Positions 21,801 through 28,037 of a stretch of DNA of 64,000 bases are shown here, piece after piece. The notes under the pieces were generated by a model. The model was not told the DNA's origin, did no database searches, and saw nothing but the letters and a program-made list of their open reading frames with translations. Made by a program: the position numbers and the translations under genes. Numbering within the stretch: the first letter of the stretch is position 1; the number at the start of each line of letters is the position of its first letter. The DNA is from Pomphorhynchus laevis (Eukaryota > Acanthocephala > Palaeacanthocephala > Echinorhynchida > Pomphorhynchidae): NCBI GenBank assembly GCA_012934845.2, contig WNNJ02002500.1, positions 1 through 64,000 on the forward strand, read 5' to 3'.

Positions 21801-22735
21801 ATTATTATAATATAACATCTAAAAAATGTTATTATCTTAAATCAAACAGCATAATATGCATTGACTAATATTATTTATATAATCTTATTATATAATGTTA
21901 TTTAAATATTATTTAAATATTATTAATATAATATTATATTATTATATTATATTATTTATATAATATTTAAATATTATTTGATATTATATCAAATAATATT
22001 ATTTTTTACTTACGTTAAAATTACGTTCGTGTGCCATCTAATCAAATGTTTAGGTATAATCAATTATTTACACGAGACAGGTTCTTTTAAATAATTTTTT
22101 TACATCGTTTCGGTCATACACAGTGACCCTTTTCAAGTTAGTAGTTTACAAACTACTAACTTGTTAATTACAAACTACTACTAGTTAGTAGTTAGTAAGC
22201 CACTAACTTGAAAAGGGTCAATGTGTATGACCGAAACGATGTAAAAAAATTACTTAGAAATATTTTGTCTAGTGTGGGTAATTGATCATGCCTCAGCATA
22301 TGATTATTTTTTATTTTTCTTTTTAATTTTCTTTATTAAAATCACAAAAATATTTAAATCCATGTTTTTATCGTTTTACTAACATACAACTTAGAACACT
22401 TCAGAATTCGCTTTTAAATGTTAAAGTTATGACGAGTTAGAGTTTCCATTAAATTATAAGTACATTAAATAAATTGTATAAAGTAAATCTCAACAAATAG
22501 TCTAAATATCATAGGTAATAGTTGTCACACTATTTAAGACATCATCGTTATTCCGAGTTCTATTTATTGTTAATCAGCTCAAAGATTTCTATAAAAGTTT
22601 AATTTTAAATTAAAAAACTAAACTCATATTGAAAAAATTCTGACACCAGTCTATTTTTAACATACCGTTGACTATAATCATAAAATGTATTACACTAATC
22701 GATAAAGTAGCTAATGGCCATCTTATGAGCATCAT
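834..22735 (-). CDS. secreted alpha-carbonic anhydrase, eight exons (gene span)
   Basis: Eight minus-strand exons (22735-22666, 20683-20531, 20486-20454, 18734-18586, 4861-4769, 1317-1093, 1042-953, 899-834) join into 292 residues with no frame error, and every intron has GT...AG ends. The family interconverts CO2 and bicarbonate at a zinc ion. Residues 1-23 look like a signal peptide and there is no hydrophobic tail, so a secreted enzyme is likely. Visible signatures are QFHFHWG (zinc ligands His112, His114), His137 in MHIL (third ligand), GSLTTPPC at 215-222 (Thr218 matches the catalytic Thr199 of human CA II), Cys45 and Cys222 (fit the disulfide of extracellular forms) and NFRNVQPIN near the end. 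The proton-shuttle His64 position reads Asp in NNGDT, which in the family suggests slower turnover. Introns 1, 3, 4 and 5 are long and rich in repeats; introns 2, 6 and 7 are 44-53 nt. Expression of this splice form is inferred. Confidence 0.9.
953..1042 (-). CDS. carbonic anhydrase exon 7
   Basis: Thirty codons (LRQFLSLPKLGDE...) between a TAG acceptor and a GTTTGT donor, phase 0 at both ends. It continues the family's Q-L-x-x-F-x-x-L helix from the last residue of exon 6. The donor is the weakest splice site in the gene. Confidence 0.75.
1093..1317 (-). CDS. carbonic anhydrase exon 6 (active-site threonine)
   Basis: Seventy-five codons flanked by a TTTAG acceptor and a GTATTC donor. Contains YKLPDFNLSNIIP and then YYGSLTTPPCYE, the most diagnostic stretch of the alpha family, with the active-site Thr and the second disulfide Cys. 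Confidence 0.92.
1868..2540. repeat. duplicated AT-rich block flanking a foldback element
   Basis: A segment at about 1868-2025 (ending GATCAATTAGCTTTAAATGA) recurs at about 2355-2536 on the other side of the foldback element. A second piece, at about 1993-2075, resembles 1616-1683. It lies downstream of exon 6 to within intron 5 and holds no coding sequence. Confidence 0.6.
2075..2350. mobile_element. foldback (inverted-repeat) element, locus 1
   Basis: Three arms of about 75-90 bp in alternating orientation share the block running from GATCCAGCTCC to GCTAACAGAAGTTAGC. The outer end carries GATCCATTATTGATAA. Related loci are at 3768-4033 and 19425-19612. No coding capacity, so a non-autonomous MITE-like element is inferred. 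The arms also contain a hammerhead-like core (see findings). Confidence 0.65.
2541..2890. other. unclassified GC-richer segment within carbonic anhydrase intron 5
   Basis: Clearly less AT-rich than its surroundings and ends near CGCAG|GTAACC, which resembles a splice donor. All frames are interrupted by stops and I recognise no protein. It could be the relic of a mobile element or of an exon. Confidence 0.3.
2891..3767. other. AT-rich intron sequence
   Basis: Part of carbonic anhydrase intron 5. TA/AAT-rich runs, for example 3240-3330 and 3390-3440. Short open frames look like chance. Confidence 0.6.
3768..4033. mobile_element. foldback element, locus 2
   Basis: Left arm starts GATCCATTATTGATAGATAA at about 3779 and runs to TTTAGAAAATTACG. 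The right arm returns through GATGCTAACAGAAGTTAGCG to GATCCAGTTC at about 4015. The centre holds short tandem pieces built on AAGTAATTTTCT. Same family as 2075-2350. Confidence 0.65.
4058..4131. repeat. two adjacent perfect hairpins
   Basis: 4058-4074 pairs with 4078-4094 (17 bp, 3-nt loop). 4102-4112 pairs with 4121-4131 (11 bp, 8-nt loop). Both are built on a GTTTGTC/GACAAAC motif. They lie in carbonic anhydrase intron 5. Confidence 0.7.
4132..4768. other. AT-rich intron sequence
   Basis: Rest of carbonic anhydrase intron 5 down to its donor GTTCGT at 4768. Nothing else recognised. Confidence 0.6.
4769..4861 (-). CDS. carbonic anhydrase exon 5 (third zinc ligand)
   Basis: Thirty-one codons, MHILAYQSKY...RDGLLVLAFLFK, between a CAG acceptor and a GTTCGT donor, phase 0 at both ends. 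The His of MHIL aligns with the third zinc ligand and DGLLVLAFL with the family's DGLAVLGVFL. It sits 13.7 kb from exon 4 but continues the protein exactly. Confidence 0.9.
5338..5480 (-). ncRNA. hammerhead-like junction in Penelope-like tail (copy 1)
   Basis: On the minus strand a hairpin AUACAU/AUGUAU, a longer hairpin around UGCUAUG/CAUAGCA, and a closing AGAGG/CCUCU stem surround GAA and CUGAUGA. This is the topology of a type II hammerhead, but with one extra base beside CUGAUGA. Activity is unproven. Confidence 0.4.
5736..6260 (-). pseudogene. Penelope-like reverse transcriptase fragment, frameshifted
   Basis: Two overlapping open segments (6210-5983 and 5999-5736) form one reverse-transcriptase core. 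Compared with the copy at 34045, about two bases are lost where KYMFRYIDD should read through. Motif A is absent (5' truncated). Motif B-like GGNNSPIIADLF and motif C YIDD are present. Not functional as it stands. Confidence 0.7.
6261..6784. other. AT-rich intron sequence
   Basis: Within carbonic anhydrase intron 4. A hydrophobic open frame at 6523-6744 is Phe/Leu/Ile-rich from T-rich DNA and looks like chance. Confidence 0.5.
6816..8159 (+). pseudogene. LINE ORF1 (gag-like, three zinc knuckles), copy 1
   Basis: A single frame interrupted by TAA at 7068 and TGA at 7590. ORF1 proteins of this type bind LINE RNA. Three cysteine-histidine knuckles lie at about 7570-7730: CNGCHL-stop-GHWSSNC (C-x2-C-x4-H-x4-C), CGVCSSSEVHEGKC and CSNCGGQHPAWSRRC. 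The second stop falls inside the first knuckle, where the 28-31 kb copy reads CHQWGHW. The C-terminal third is Ser/Lys-rich. Confidence 0.8.
8194..10462 (+). pseudogene. LINE ORF2 (AP endonuclease and reverse transcriptase), copy 1
   Basis: Starts MQSSQEPFSLNILQWNSGG (endonuclease N-terminus), then VIVLQETRSI and LLGDFNDRTGRW. The reverse transcriptase follows at 9398-10462: RPISIQNSLISIYEKAL, FLDFSAAFDRI (motif A), GVPQGSPLSPIL (motif B) and VVYADDTTALF (motif C). It is broken by a frameshift near 8412, a stop at 8973 and a frameshift near 9390. No RNase H domain is seen. Such proteins nick DNA and copy the LINE RNA into it. Confidence 0.85.
10870..12035 (+). pseudogene. LINE ORF1, copy 2
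   Basis: Homology to the copy 1 ORF1 is clear in 11137-11709 (MGVLTLKPIMASFKITN... to LKFTKVSSDNLVYPHCNTC) and 11706-11897. The zinc knuckles are eroded: CNTCHGWSYWSSSC keeps two Cys but the His is replaced. Several frameshifts. Confidence 0.7.
12071..14332 (+). pseudogene. LINE ORF2, copy 2
   Basis: Fragments in different frames: endonuclease 12335-12826 (RISIANIYIRPGEIHKN; the catalytic GDFN reads RDFN here), linker 13061-13363, reverse transcriptase 13403-13762 (FLDFSAAFDRI) and 13874-14332 (VVYADDTTTLFS). A stop interrupts the stretch before GVPQGS. Inactive. Confidence 0.75.
14690..16690 (+). mobile_element. I/Jockey-type LINE, tandem copy 3 (deleted and 3'-truncated)
   Basis: Starts at the 3' end of copy 2 with ATATCAAATTGCAACAGCGT. 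An ORF1 relic spans 14703-15900, with YPHFNTCHQ and CGVCGSFGSH remnants of zinc knuckles. Near 15900 ORF1 is fused by internal deletion to the middle of the endonuclease (GERFTKTVTSWTVF beside GYDMLLGNLNDKTDRW). The element breaks off near 16690, before the reverse-transcriptase core. Confidence 0.72.
16691..17189. other. AT-rich intron sequence
   Basis: Within carbonic anhydrase intron 4. Nothing recognised. Confidence 0.5.
17190..17661. repeat. 79-bp direct repeats bracketing a ribozyme-like unit
   Basis: 17190-17268 and 17583-17661 are near-identical (two differences seen), giving a unit of 393 bp. Each repeat can fold on ACACGAG/CTCGTGT. The hammerhead-derived sequence at 17502-17574 lies just before the second repeat. 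A related, more decayed block is at 21181-21780. No coding capacity. Confidence 0.7.
17502..17574 (+). ncRNA. strand-reordered hammerhead ribozyme-like motif, copy A
   Basis: Three flush segments are visible: GGACC-GAA-ACAC at 17502-17513, CACUG-CUGAUGA-GGUCC at 17532-17548, and GUGU-A-CAGUG at 17565-17574. They pair as stem II (GGACC/GGUCC), stem III (ACAC/GUGU) and stem I (CACUG/CAGUG) around an intact hammerhead core. Their order is not a circular permutation of any known hammerhead type. The linkers also pair (GCGUAG 17523-17528 with CUACGC 17551-17556). Self-cleavage is unproven. Confidence 0.5.
17662..18585. other. AT-rich intron sequence
   Basis: Start of carbonic anhydrase intron 4 as transcribed (donor GTATCT at 18585). 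On the minus strand, about 18437-18480 contains GATGATGAGAGTACCCGTCG followed by AAACGTAC. This resembles ends of Penelope-like and hammerhead-bearing elements but does not complete a fold. Confidence 0.45.
18586..18734 (-). CDS. carbonic anhydrase exon 4 (zinc ligands 1 and 2)
   Basis: After a TTTAG acceptor: VMIKSLSRNILIDDGEKE, then IIDQFHFHWGHNNNNGSEHR, then INGKQYPLE, with donor GAG|GTATCT. The HFH pair holds two of the three zinc ligands; GSEHxxxGxxYPxE is the family motif. Confidence 0.93.
18735..19424. other. AT-rich intron 3 sequence
   Basis: Part of carbonic anhydrase intron 3. Nothing recognised. Confidence 0.5.
19425..19612. mobile_element. foldback element, locus 3
   Basis: Compact palindromic copy: GATCCATTATTGATAAATAA at about 19429, GGAGCTGGATCAAAGAAAAG, a centre near GGTAATTTTCTGAAGATGC, then the return arm ending GATCCAGCTCCAATAATTAT. 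Same family as 2075-2350 and 3768-4033, in carbonic anhydrase intron 3. Confidence 0.7.
19613..20453. other. AT-rich intron 3 sequence
   Basis: First part of carbonic anhydrase intron 3 as transcribed, donor GTAATT at 20453. Nothing recognised. Confidence 0.5.
20454..20486 (-). CDS. carbonic anhydrase exon 3 (33-nt micro-exon)
   Basis: Encodes GQYVILNNGDT with its split codons, between ATTTAG and GTAATT. It matches the family's NNGHxV strand, with Asp where the proton-shuttle His is usual. Phase 1 at both ends fits exons 2 and 4. Confidence 0.85.
20531..20683 (-). CDS. carbonic anhydrase exon 2
   Basis: 153 nt between TTTGCAG and GTATAA. Encodes VSLVQAWDYGHIDEWKEDYF, then YCNGSQQSPINIDTSNVSIS, then ILPTIAINENP. 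The W-x-Y-G start and C-x-G-x-x-Q-S-P-I-N-I block are the N-terminal signature of secreted alpha-carbonic anhydrases. Confidence 0.92.
20684..21180. other. AT-rich intron 1 sequence
   Basis: 3' part of carbonic anhydrase intron 1. Nothing recognised. Confidence 0.5.
21181..21780. repeat. decayed relative of the 17.2-17.7 kb ribozyme-bearing repeat
   Basis: Less AT-rich block in carbonic anhydrase intron 1. Its part 21556-21700 aligns by eye with 17496-17650: both have the hammerhead-like segments followed by a GAGGATAAT...ATACTC string. No reading frame is convincing. Confidence 0.5.
21562..21636 (+). ncRNA. strand-reordered hammerhead ribozyme-like motif, copy B
   Basis: GGGUC-GAU-ACG at 21562-21572, CAGCAG-CUAAUGA-GACCC at 21591-21608, CGU-C-CUGCUG at 21627-21636. 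The stems are GGGUC/GACCC, ACG/CGU and CAGCAG/CUGCUG, each different from copy A but still paired. The linkers pair too (UAAG/CUUA and GGGU/ACCC). Two core positions are mutated (CUAAUGA for CUGAUGA, GAU for GAA), so this copy is probably inactive. Confidence 0.45.
22083..22262. repeat. long imperfect palindrome (foldback) with hammerhead-tail motif
   Basis: Arms 22083-22150 and about 22200-22262 are inverted copies reading AAATTTTTTTACATCGTTTC outward, with an inner AACTACTAACTTG palindrome. The right arm on the plus strand has GGGUCA...AUGACC followed by GAAACG, like stem II plus the core of a hammerhead, but CUUGAAA replaces CUGAUGA. In carbonic anhydrase intron 1. Confidence 0.6.
22666..22735 (-). 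CDS. carbonic anhydrase exon 1 (signal peptide)
   Basis: ATG ATG start at 22735. Encodes MMLIRWPLATLSISVIHF then MIIVN, and is followed by donor GTATGT. It joins exon 2 in phase 1 to read N|V|SLVQAWDYGH. The hydrophobic run after Arg5 fits a signal peptide. The second Met is equally possible as start. Confidence 0.75.
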
Positions 22736-23554
22736 TGTGAATTTATTTTTATTCTTAAATTCCTTATTTCGGATTTGCTGCTTATTTACTGTCTATATAT
22801 ATTTATGCTATTTTCTTTCTTAATTCAGTTTAACTCATTTTCATAAAGAATGCCAAAATGTCACACCTCAAGATAACGAATTCCAGTAAGATGGAATAAT
22901 GATATTTTGTGTTGACTGGTTTTTATTTAGAAATTAGCGCGAAATTGCATTATCATTGCTTAGTGTGTCGTTACTTTACCTCCAAGCACCTCGCTCTAAA
23001 TCTTACCTATTATATTCATAAGAATAAGACGAAAATCTGCTGTCATTTTTATCGATTATATCATAAATATGATATAGACGTGATATACCATAAATATCAA
23101 ATCAATCAATACACAAAAATTGCTAGTTTTCAATTGGTATACGAATAATGTGACCTCGTTCTACTCGTGATGTGACCATGTAGATACATGCAAAATTTTA
23201 TGATCAGTCATTACAATGAGTTTTACAATTTATATGTGAAAAATGTGTTTACGCTTGTCATTGAATGTAACCATTTTGAGTCAAAAATTAATCATTTAGT
23301 GGATATTTAGTATCAAATCTTTATTTATTTTTGTAGATAATATAAATTTATTACCAACTTATAATATTAATTAATACTAATTTATTATCGAATTAATTTA
23401 TTTAAAAATATTAATTTATTATAAAAGAATAAATTTTTGTTGATAAGATAATTTTTGTTGATGATATAAATAAATATTAATTTATTCAATGTTAAATAAA
23501 AATATTCCGTTCTAATTTAGTATCAAAATTCTGTTATGTTTTAGTATCATGATT
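22736..23554. other. intergenic sequence upstream of carbonic anhydrase
   Basis: Should include the carbonic anhydrase promoter. No clear TATA or initiator stands out in the AT-rich background. The open frame at 22909-23148 resembles no protein I know. Confidence 0.35.
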
Positions 23555-24135
23555 TTCCTAGTGCTATTATGGGTAGAGTAATTAAGGTCGAAACCCGACA
23601 GCATATCAGTTCGTCCTGATGACCTTTAGTCTTTATTCTGATACATCGTCTGTTATCTATTAATCAATTAATAAAAATTGATTTTTATTTTAAATTAATT
23701 TTTTTATTTAAACTTGATATAAATTATAAAAAATCTTATATAACGATTATTTAAACAAAGGAAATACGTCCTAAGCACGTATTTGGCCCCGCTGCTATGT
23801 TGGCTAGATGATTTGGGGACTGAAATCTGACAGCATATCAGTTCCTCCTGATGACCTCTAATCCTTATTCTGATACATCGTCTGTTATTTATTAATCAAT
23901 TAATAAAAATTGATTTTAATTTTTAATTTCAATTTTTTAAATGAAATTGCTTATTATTTATAATAATTGCTTACAAATATAAATTATAAATTATTATTAA
24001 TTATATTATTAATAATATAAAAGATCTTATAACAATTATTTATTATTATTTATTATTTAATTATTTGAATTTTATTGAGCGTAATATTTTAATTTATAAA
24101 TAACATAAAATACGTAAGCTTAGTTAGCTGATCTG
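23555..24135 (+). mobile_element. two Penelope-like tails in tandem, no coding part
   Basis: The tail sequence (GACCTxTAxTCTTTATTCTG, then ATACATCGTCTGTTAT) occurs at about 23560-23750, and again in more complete form at 23756-24135 ending ACGTAAGCTTAGTTAGCTGA. The head-to-tail pair fits the tandem terminal repeats (pLTRs) known from Penelope-like elements. The second unit carries a hammerhead-like junction at about 23757-23860 with stem III AUACGU/ACGUAU. Confidence 0.6.
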
Positions 24136-24136
24136 A

Positions 24137-24319
24137 TTGATTACACTTAGTTTTCATGGGTATGTTAGTGTTCGCTCCATTCATACAATAGTTGCTGAAG
24201 GTTTTGTTGGTAAAATAGTCCTTAGTTATAGCTGTATTTCTCGATTTTTTGCTACATTTGACAGCATTTCCATTTTATTTGGTACCTCCTCTATAGGTCA
24301 CTTGGGTTTCACAAAATAA
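24137..24319 (+). pseudogene. relic of I/Jockey-type LINE reverse transcriptase
   Basis: LSFHGYVSVRSIHTIVAEGF and FFATFDSISILFGTSS align by eye with PSFHGFVKGRSVHSAIGE and FSAAFDRISIPFVISS of the LINE at 9398-10462. An old fragment about 60 codons long. Confidence 0.65.
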
Positions 24320-26295
24320 TTACGATGAAAAGATAATTTGCCAAATTTTAGTTTCTGTATCCTTCTCTAGTGATGCTCTCCGAGACAAATACATAGTACC
24401 TCTTAAGGTCATCATTATTTCGAGACTACTAATTATTGTTTGCTGTGACTGGTCAATAAGGTGGGTTACATATACTGAATTGATCAGTCGCTGATAGTCG
24501 CGCCGATGTTTAATTCTTAAACTTATTCTTAAGATTATAACTAAGTATATAATAAGCTCATAACTACATATATATTATTTAATTTTAGAAAATTTAAAAA
24601 ATACGGAAATTATTGAAAATTACATGTTGTAAAATGCTTCATGGAGACATTGGCGATGTTTATACAAAGATTTCTATAATACAATAGTCAAGTTATTTAT
24701 GCCAAATTGATGTTTTGTGATTAAATGGAACAAATTATCTTTGGACGTTATTGTGCCCTCACCATATTGTACTATTACGCCATGATGATTATCTTTATAT
24801 AGGTGCCCTCACCTATTACGCCATGATGATTATCCTTAAATATACATTGGTTATTTCATCAAACCGTTGATGATTTTTCATCCTCCGCGGTTTTATCAAA
24901 ACCGTGGATGAAGGTTTAATTAGAACCCTTAAAATATTCTAAATTAAACTTGTGGACTTGTACTATGTATTTATTAACCTACTTTTTGGATGTTTTAAAA
25001 AATTTCTGATGATCACAAAAAATGACCGAAAGCTCAATAAATTTCCAATCTCTGCTTATTGTGTGGCCAAATGGTTATCACTCAAATTATTGAAGTTCAC
25101 AACACAACCCGATATTTATCAAGTCGTTACGATTGTAATACAATTTTATTCTTTAAGAAATAAAATACATCCATAGATTACATACCGGCCAATTGAACAA
25201 TCATTATTGACTTCCAAATCATTACTTCAATTCGCAATAAACTCTATATAAGTTATTACATTCGTTCTCCAAATGTAATAACTTACTTTTACTTTTACAT
25301 AAAAATGAGGACCGAAAACTCGTATCAATGACTACTACTTTATGAATAATACTTGTATTTATAATTTCTGTTAGATAACGTAATTTCGACGATTGTCACG
25401 AGCAGCCATTTTACAATCTCATATGATAATTTAAGTTGATAATGTTTTATCACTTCATAAACAAATATTACATCATACACTTTTTGTTGAAATGTTTTAG
25501 TTAAAGCAAAAGTAATCAATATGTCACGATAATTTAAAAAGTGAAATTCGTACATAATAGTCAAACCTTCATTGCTTACTGTCAAGTTTTGCTCTAATTT
25601 TATAACACAACAATTCAGCTACACTTTATCCAGTCATAAAACATTTAATTTTCTTTATAGACATTTTTTATATTTATATATTTTATATATTTATATTTTT
25701 ATAAATATATAAAATATGTTTATATTATATATTATATTTATATAAATATTAAATTAATATGTATTAATATATTTTATAATATATATTAATATTTATATAA
25801 TATTAAATATATAAATTTAGTATTAAATTTATAATATTTTTAAATTATAATAAATAATAATATTTTTAAGAAATACTATTGATGATAATGATTTCATTAT
25901 TGATTATAAATATTACGTCTTTAACTTTTTTATTGATGCGTTTATTTTATAAACATTATGTGAACCTAATTTGATGAAAAATAAAAAATAAGTAACACCA
26001 GTTATATTTTTAGGCTATAAATTGTTTAAAATAAAATACAATTTATGAAATATCGATAACTTAAGTAATACATATTGAATAGCTCAATGATAAATTCATT
26101 GTAATTGGAGAAGTCTTAGTTTTGATACAATAAATTGATTGCCAATTTTTATGAATGCTTAATTAAAGAATAGATCAATTTTTATGAATTGCGTATATCA
26201 GAATCGCCCTGATATGGTCTTTTTTAATTGTAAAATCAATTAAAAACAAATTGTGTTTGATTTAAATTTCCATTATTCAATCTCTAAAGTAAATG
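24320..26295. other. intergenic AT-rich sequence
   Basis: Contains a short duplication (GTGCCCTCACC...CGCCATGATGATTATC twice, 24755-24838) and a TA-rich stretch at 25670-25860. Open frames at 24952-25176 and 25340-25585 are AT-driven and unrecognised. Confidence 0.4.
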
Positions 26296-26445
26296 TCTTA
26301 GAATTTTATAGACAGCTGTTCCAAAATTTACTCTTCCTGTAGACATGCTCATATCTACATTTAGTTCTAAATTCATCCGAACTCCTTGAATTTGTCTCAA
26401 ATTTTGTGGGCCTCTTCTGTGTTTCTCAAGAGCCTTAAGTTCTCA
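26296..26445 (-). pseudogene. possible exon or exon relic, unidentified
   Basis: One minus-strand frame reads ELKALEKHRRGPQNLRQIQG then VRMNLELNVDMSMSTGRVNF then GTAVYKILRHLL and a stop. The composition looks protein-like rather than translated AT-rich DNA. The same frame continues upstream as VYDIKISVDYNKPLK but with two stops between. I do not recognise the protein. It may be a real exon with a misjudged border or a pseudogene. Confidence 0.3.
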
Positions 26446-27740
26446 AAATCCCTATTTTAAAGGCTTATTATAATCTACACTTATTTTAATATCATATACT
26501 CTAAATTTTAAGAAACAAGTGAATTCCGGTTCATGTCCGTAGATATATAACATTCAATAATATCAGTATTAATTAAAGAACTGGAGAACTTAAATTTGTG
26601 TTTTTAAAATCCAAATATTCGATGACTCTATGCCATAATCATGGCAAATAATAATACACAATTCTGAATAAGTATTCGAAAAATAAGTGTTTATAAGTTG
26701 AAAACTGATATGTAATTGCTAATAAACGTATCTACTTTGTTGTTTTCTAAAAATGATGCTTTATCAGTTTTGACTATTAGTGTTTTAAATTGACAAATAT
26801 CGTGTTTTTTAAAGTATTAATATGATTTTTTAAGTACTCTTAATACTGTATTCTTAAGTCATTTAGTCTAAAGACCATAATAGTGCATTGCTCTGTCCTC
26901 TTATGAATATTTAAAGTCATGAGTCATGACTTTTTATCTAACTTTTCATGTTATCGCATTTTCATGTTATATAATTTTTTATCTTAATTTTCTTTTGATA
27001 TAATTTTTCTTTTAATTTCATTTTTCTCTTTATATCATTTTTATTTTTATCTAATTTTTCTTTTTATTTCATTTTCATTTAATCCTGTTTTAAAGCATGC
27101 GATACATTTGAAAATTGATTTTTCAAGATATTCACTTGGAATTCCATTTCTATTACAAAAATGTCATATTTACATTTTTAGTGTGTATTATTCACTACTC
27201 ACTAAACTCGGATGTTGAAAAATCATACCCAATAATATTTTTTGTTTAAATGACAACTTTTATAACAAATATTTTAATTTTATGTTTTAAATATTAAATA
27301 TATAGAGCGTTTTATTTATCGAGTCACTTTGATAATTTAATTCACTACGTTGGATCCAACTCGCCACTTTGCATCTATTATCGTCACCGAGACAATATCT
27401 TACGTGTGTATATCATACAAAACATTAACAGATTTACTTAATTTTAATTTAATGTGAATTAATAAATTCACATAAATTTTAATAATATTAAATTTAATGG
27501 ATATAATTTCGACACTAAGCAATCAAAACGTATTTATGCAGCGACAGTCTATATTCTTTAATCATTCGGCTTTTTAAAGTAACAATTAGCTATAGTATAA
27601 ACAAGTTCTTTGTGTAGTTAGTCTACGGAAATAAATAAATTCAAATTAACTATTTTATAAATCAAGAATATTCATTTAATTGTATTTCTTGGTTATTTCT
27701 GTTAATTTGTAAAAAATTGAAGTCGCGAAAAGTGGGTAAT
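26446..27740. other. intergenic AT-rich sequence upstream of PDRG1
   Basis: Pyrimidine-rich runs at 26930-27080 (TTTTTATCTAATTTTTC-like repeats). No gene recognised. Confidence 0.4.
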
Positions 27741-27770
27741 AGTGGGTATTATACAGAGAATAATACCCAC
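27741..27770. repeat. perfect 12-bp hairpin upstream of PDRG1
   Basis: AGTGGGTATTAT pairs with ATAATACCCACT across a short loop, flanked by further AAAAG/CTTTT pairing. It ends about 137 bp before the PDRG1 start codon. Function unknown. Confidence 0.6.
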
Positions 27771-27906
27771 TGCGCTTTTCAGCTTGGGGAAATAATTATA
27801 ATAATTATTATAAAAGACCATTTCTTAGAAATGTAATTTCTATTAAAAATATGTTATAAAATTTTATTATTACAAATTATATTTTAGATAAAGCTAAATT
27901 AAAAAT

Positions 27907-28037
27907 ATGGATTACAAAGATACAGTTATTTTTCGAAAATTAGTTGAAATAGAAAAGGAGAGTGAAGATCTACTTACAGACAAACGCCAGATATTTGATT
28001 TAAATAGACAGCGAGATTCTATACGGTTAGCTCTTAG
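27907..28037 (+). CDS. PDRG1: PDRG1 exon 1
   Basis: ATG at 27907. Encodes MDYKDTVIFRKLVEIEKESE then DLLTDKRQIFDLNRQRDSIR then LALR, with donor AG|GTAAAT. This is the N-terminal prefoldin-like helix. Confidence 0.92.
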
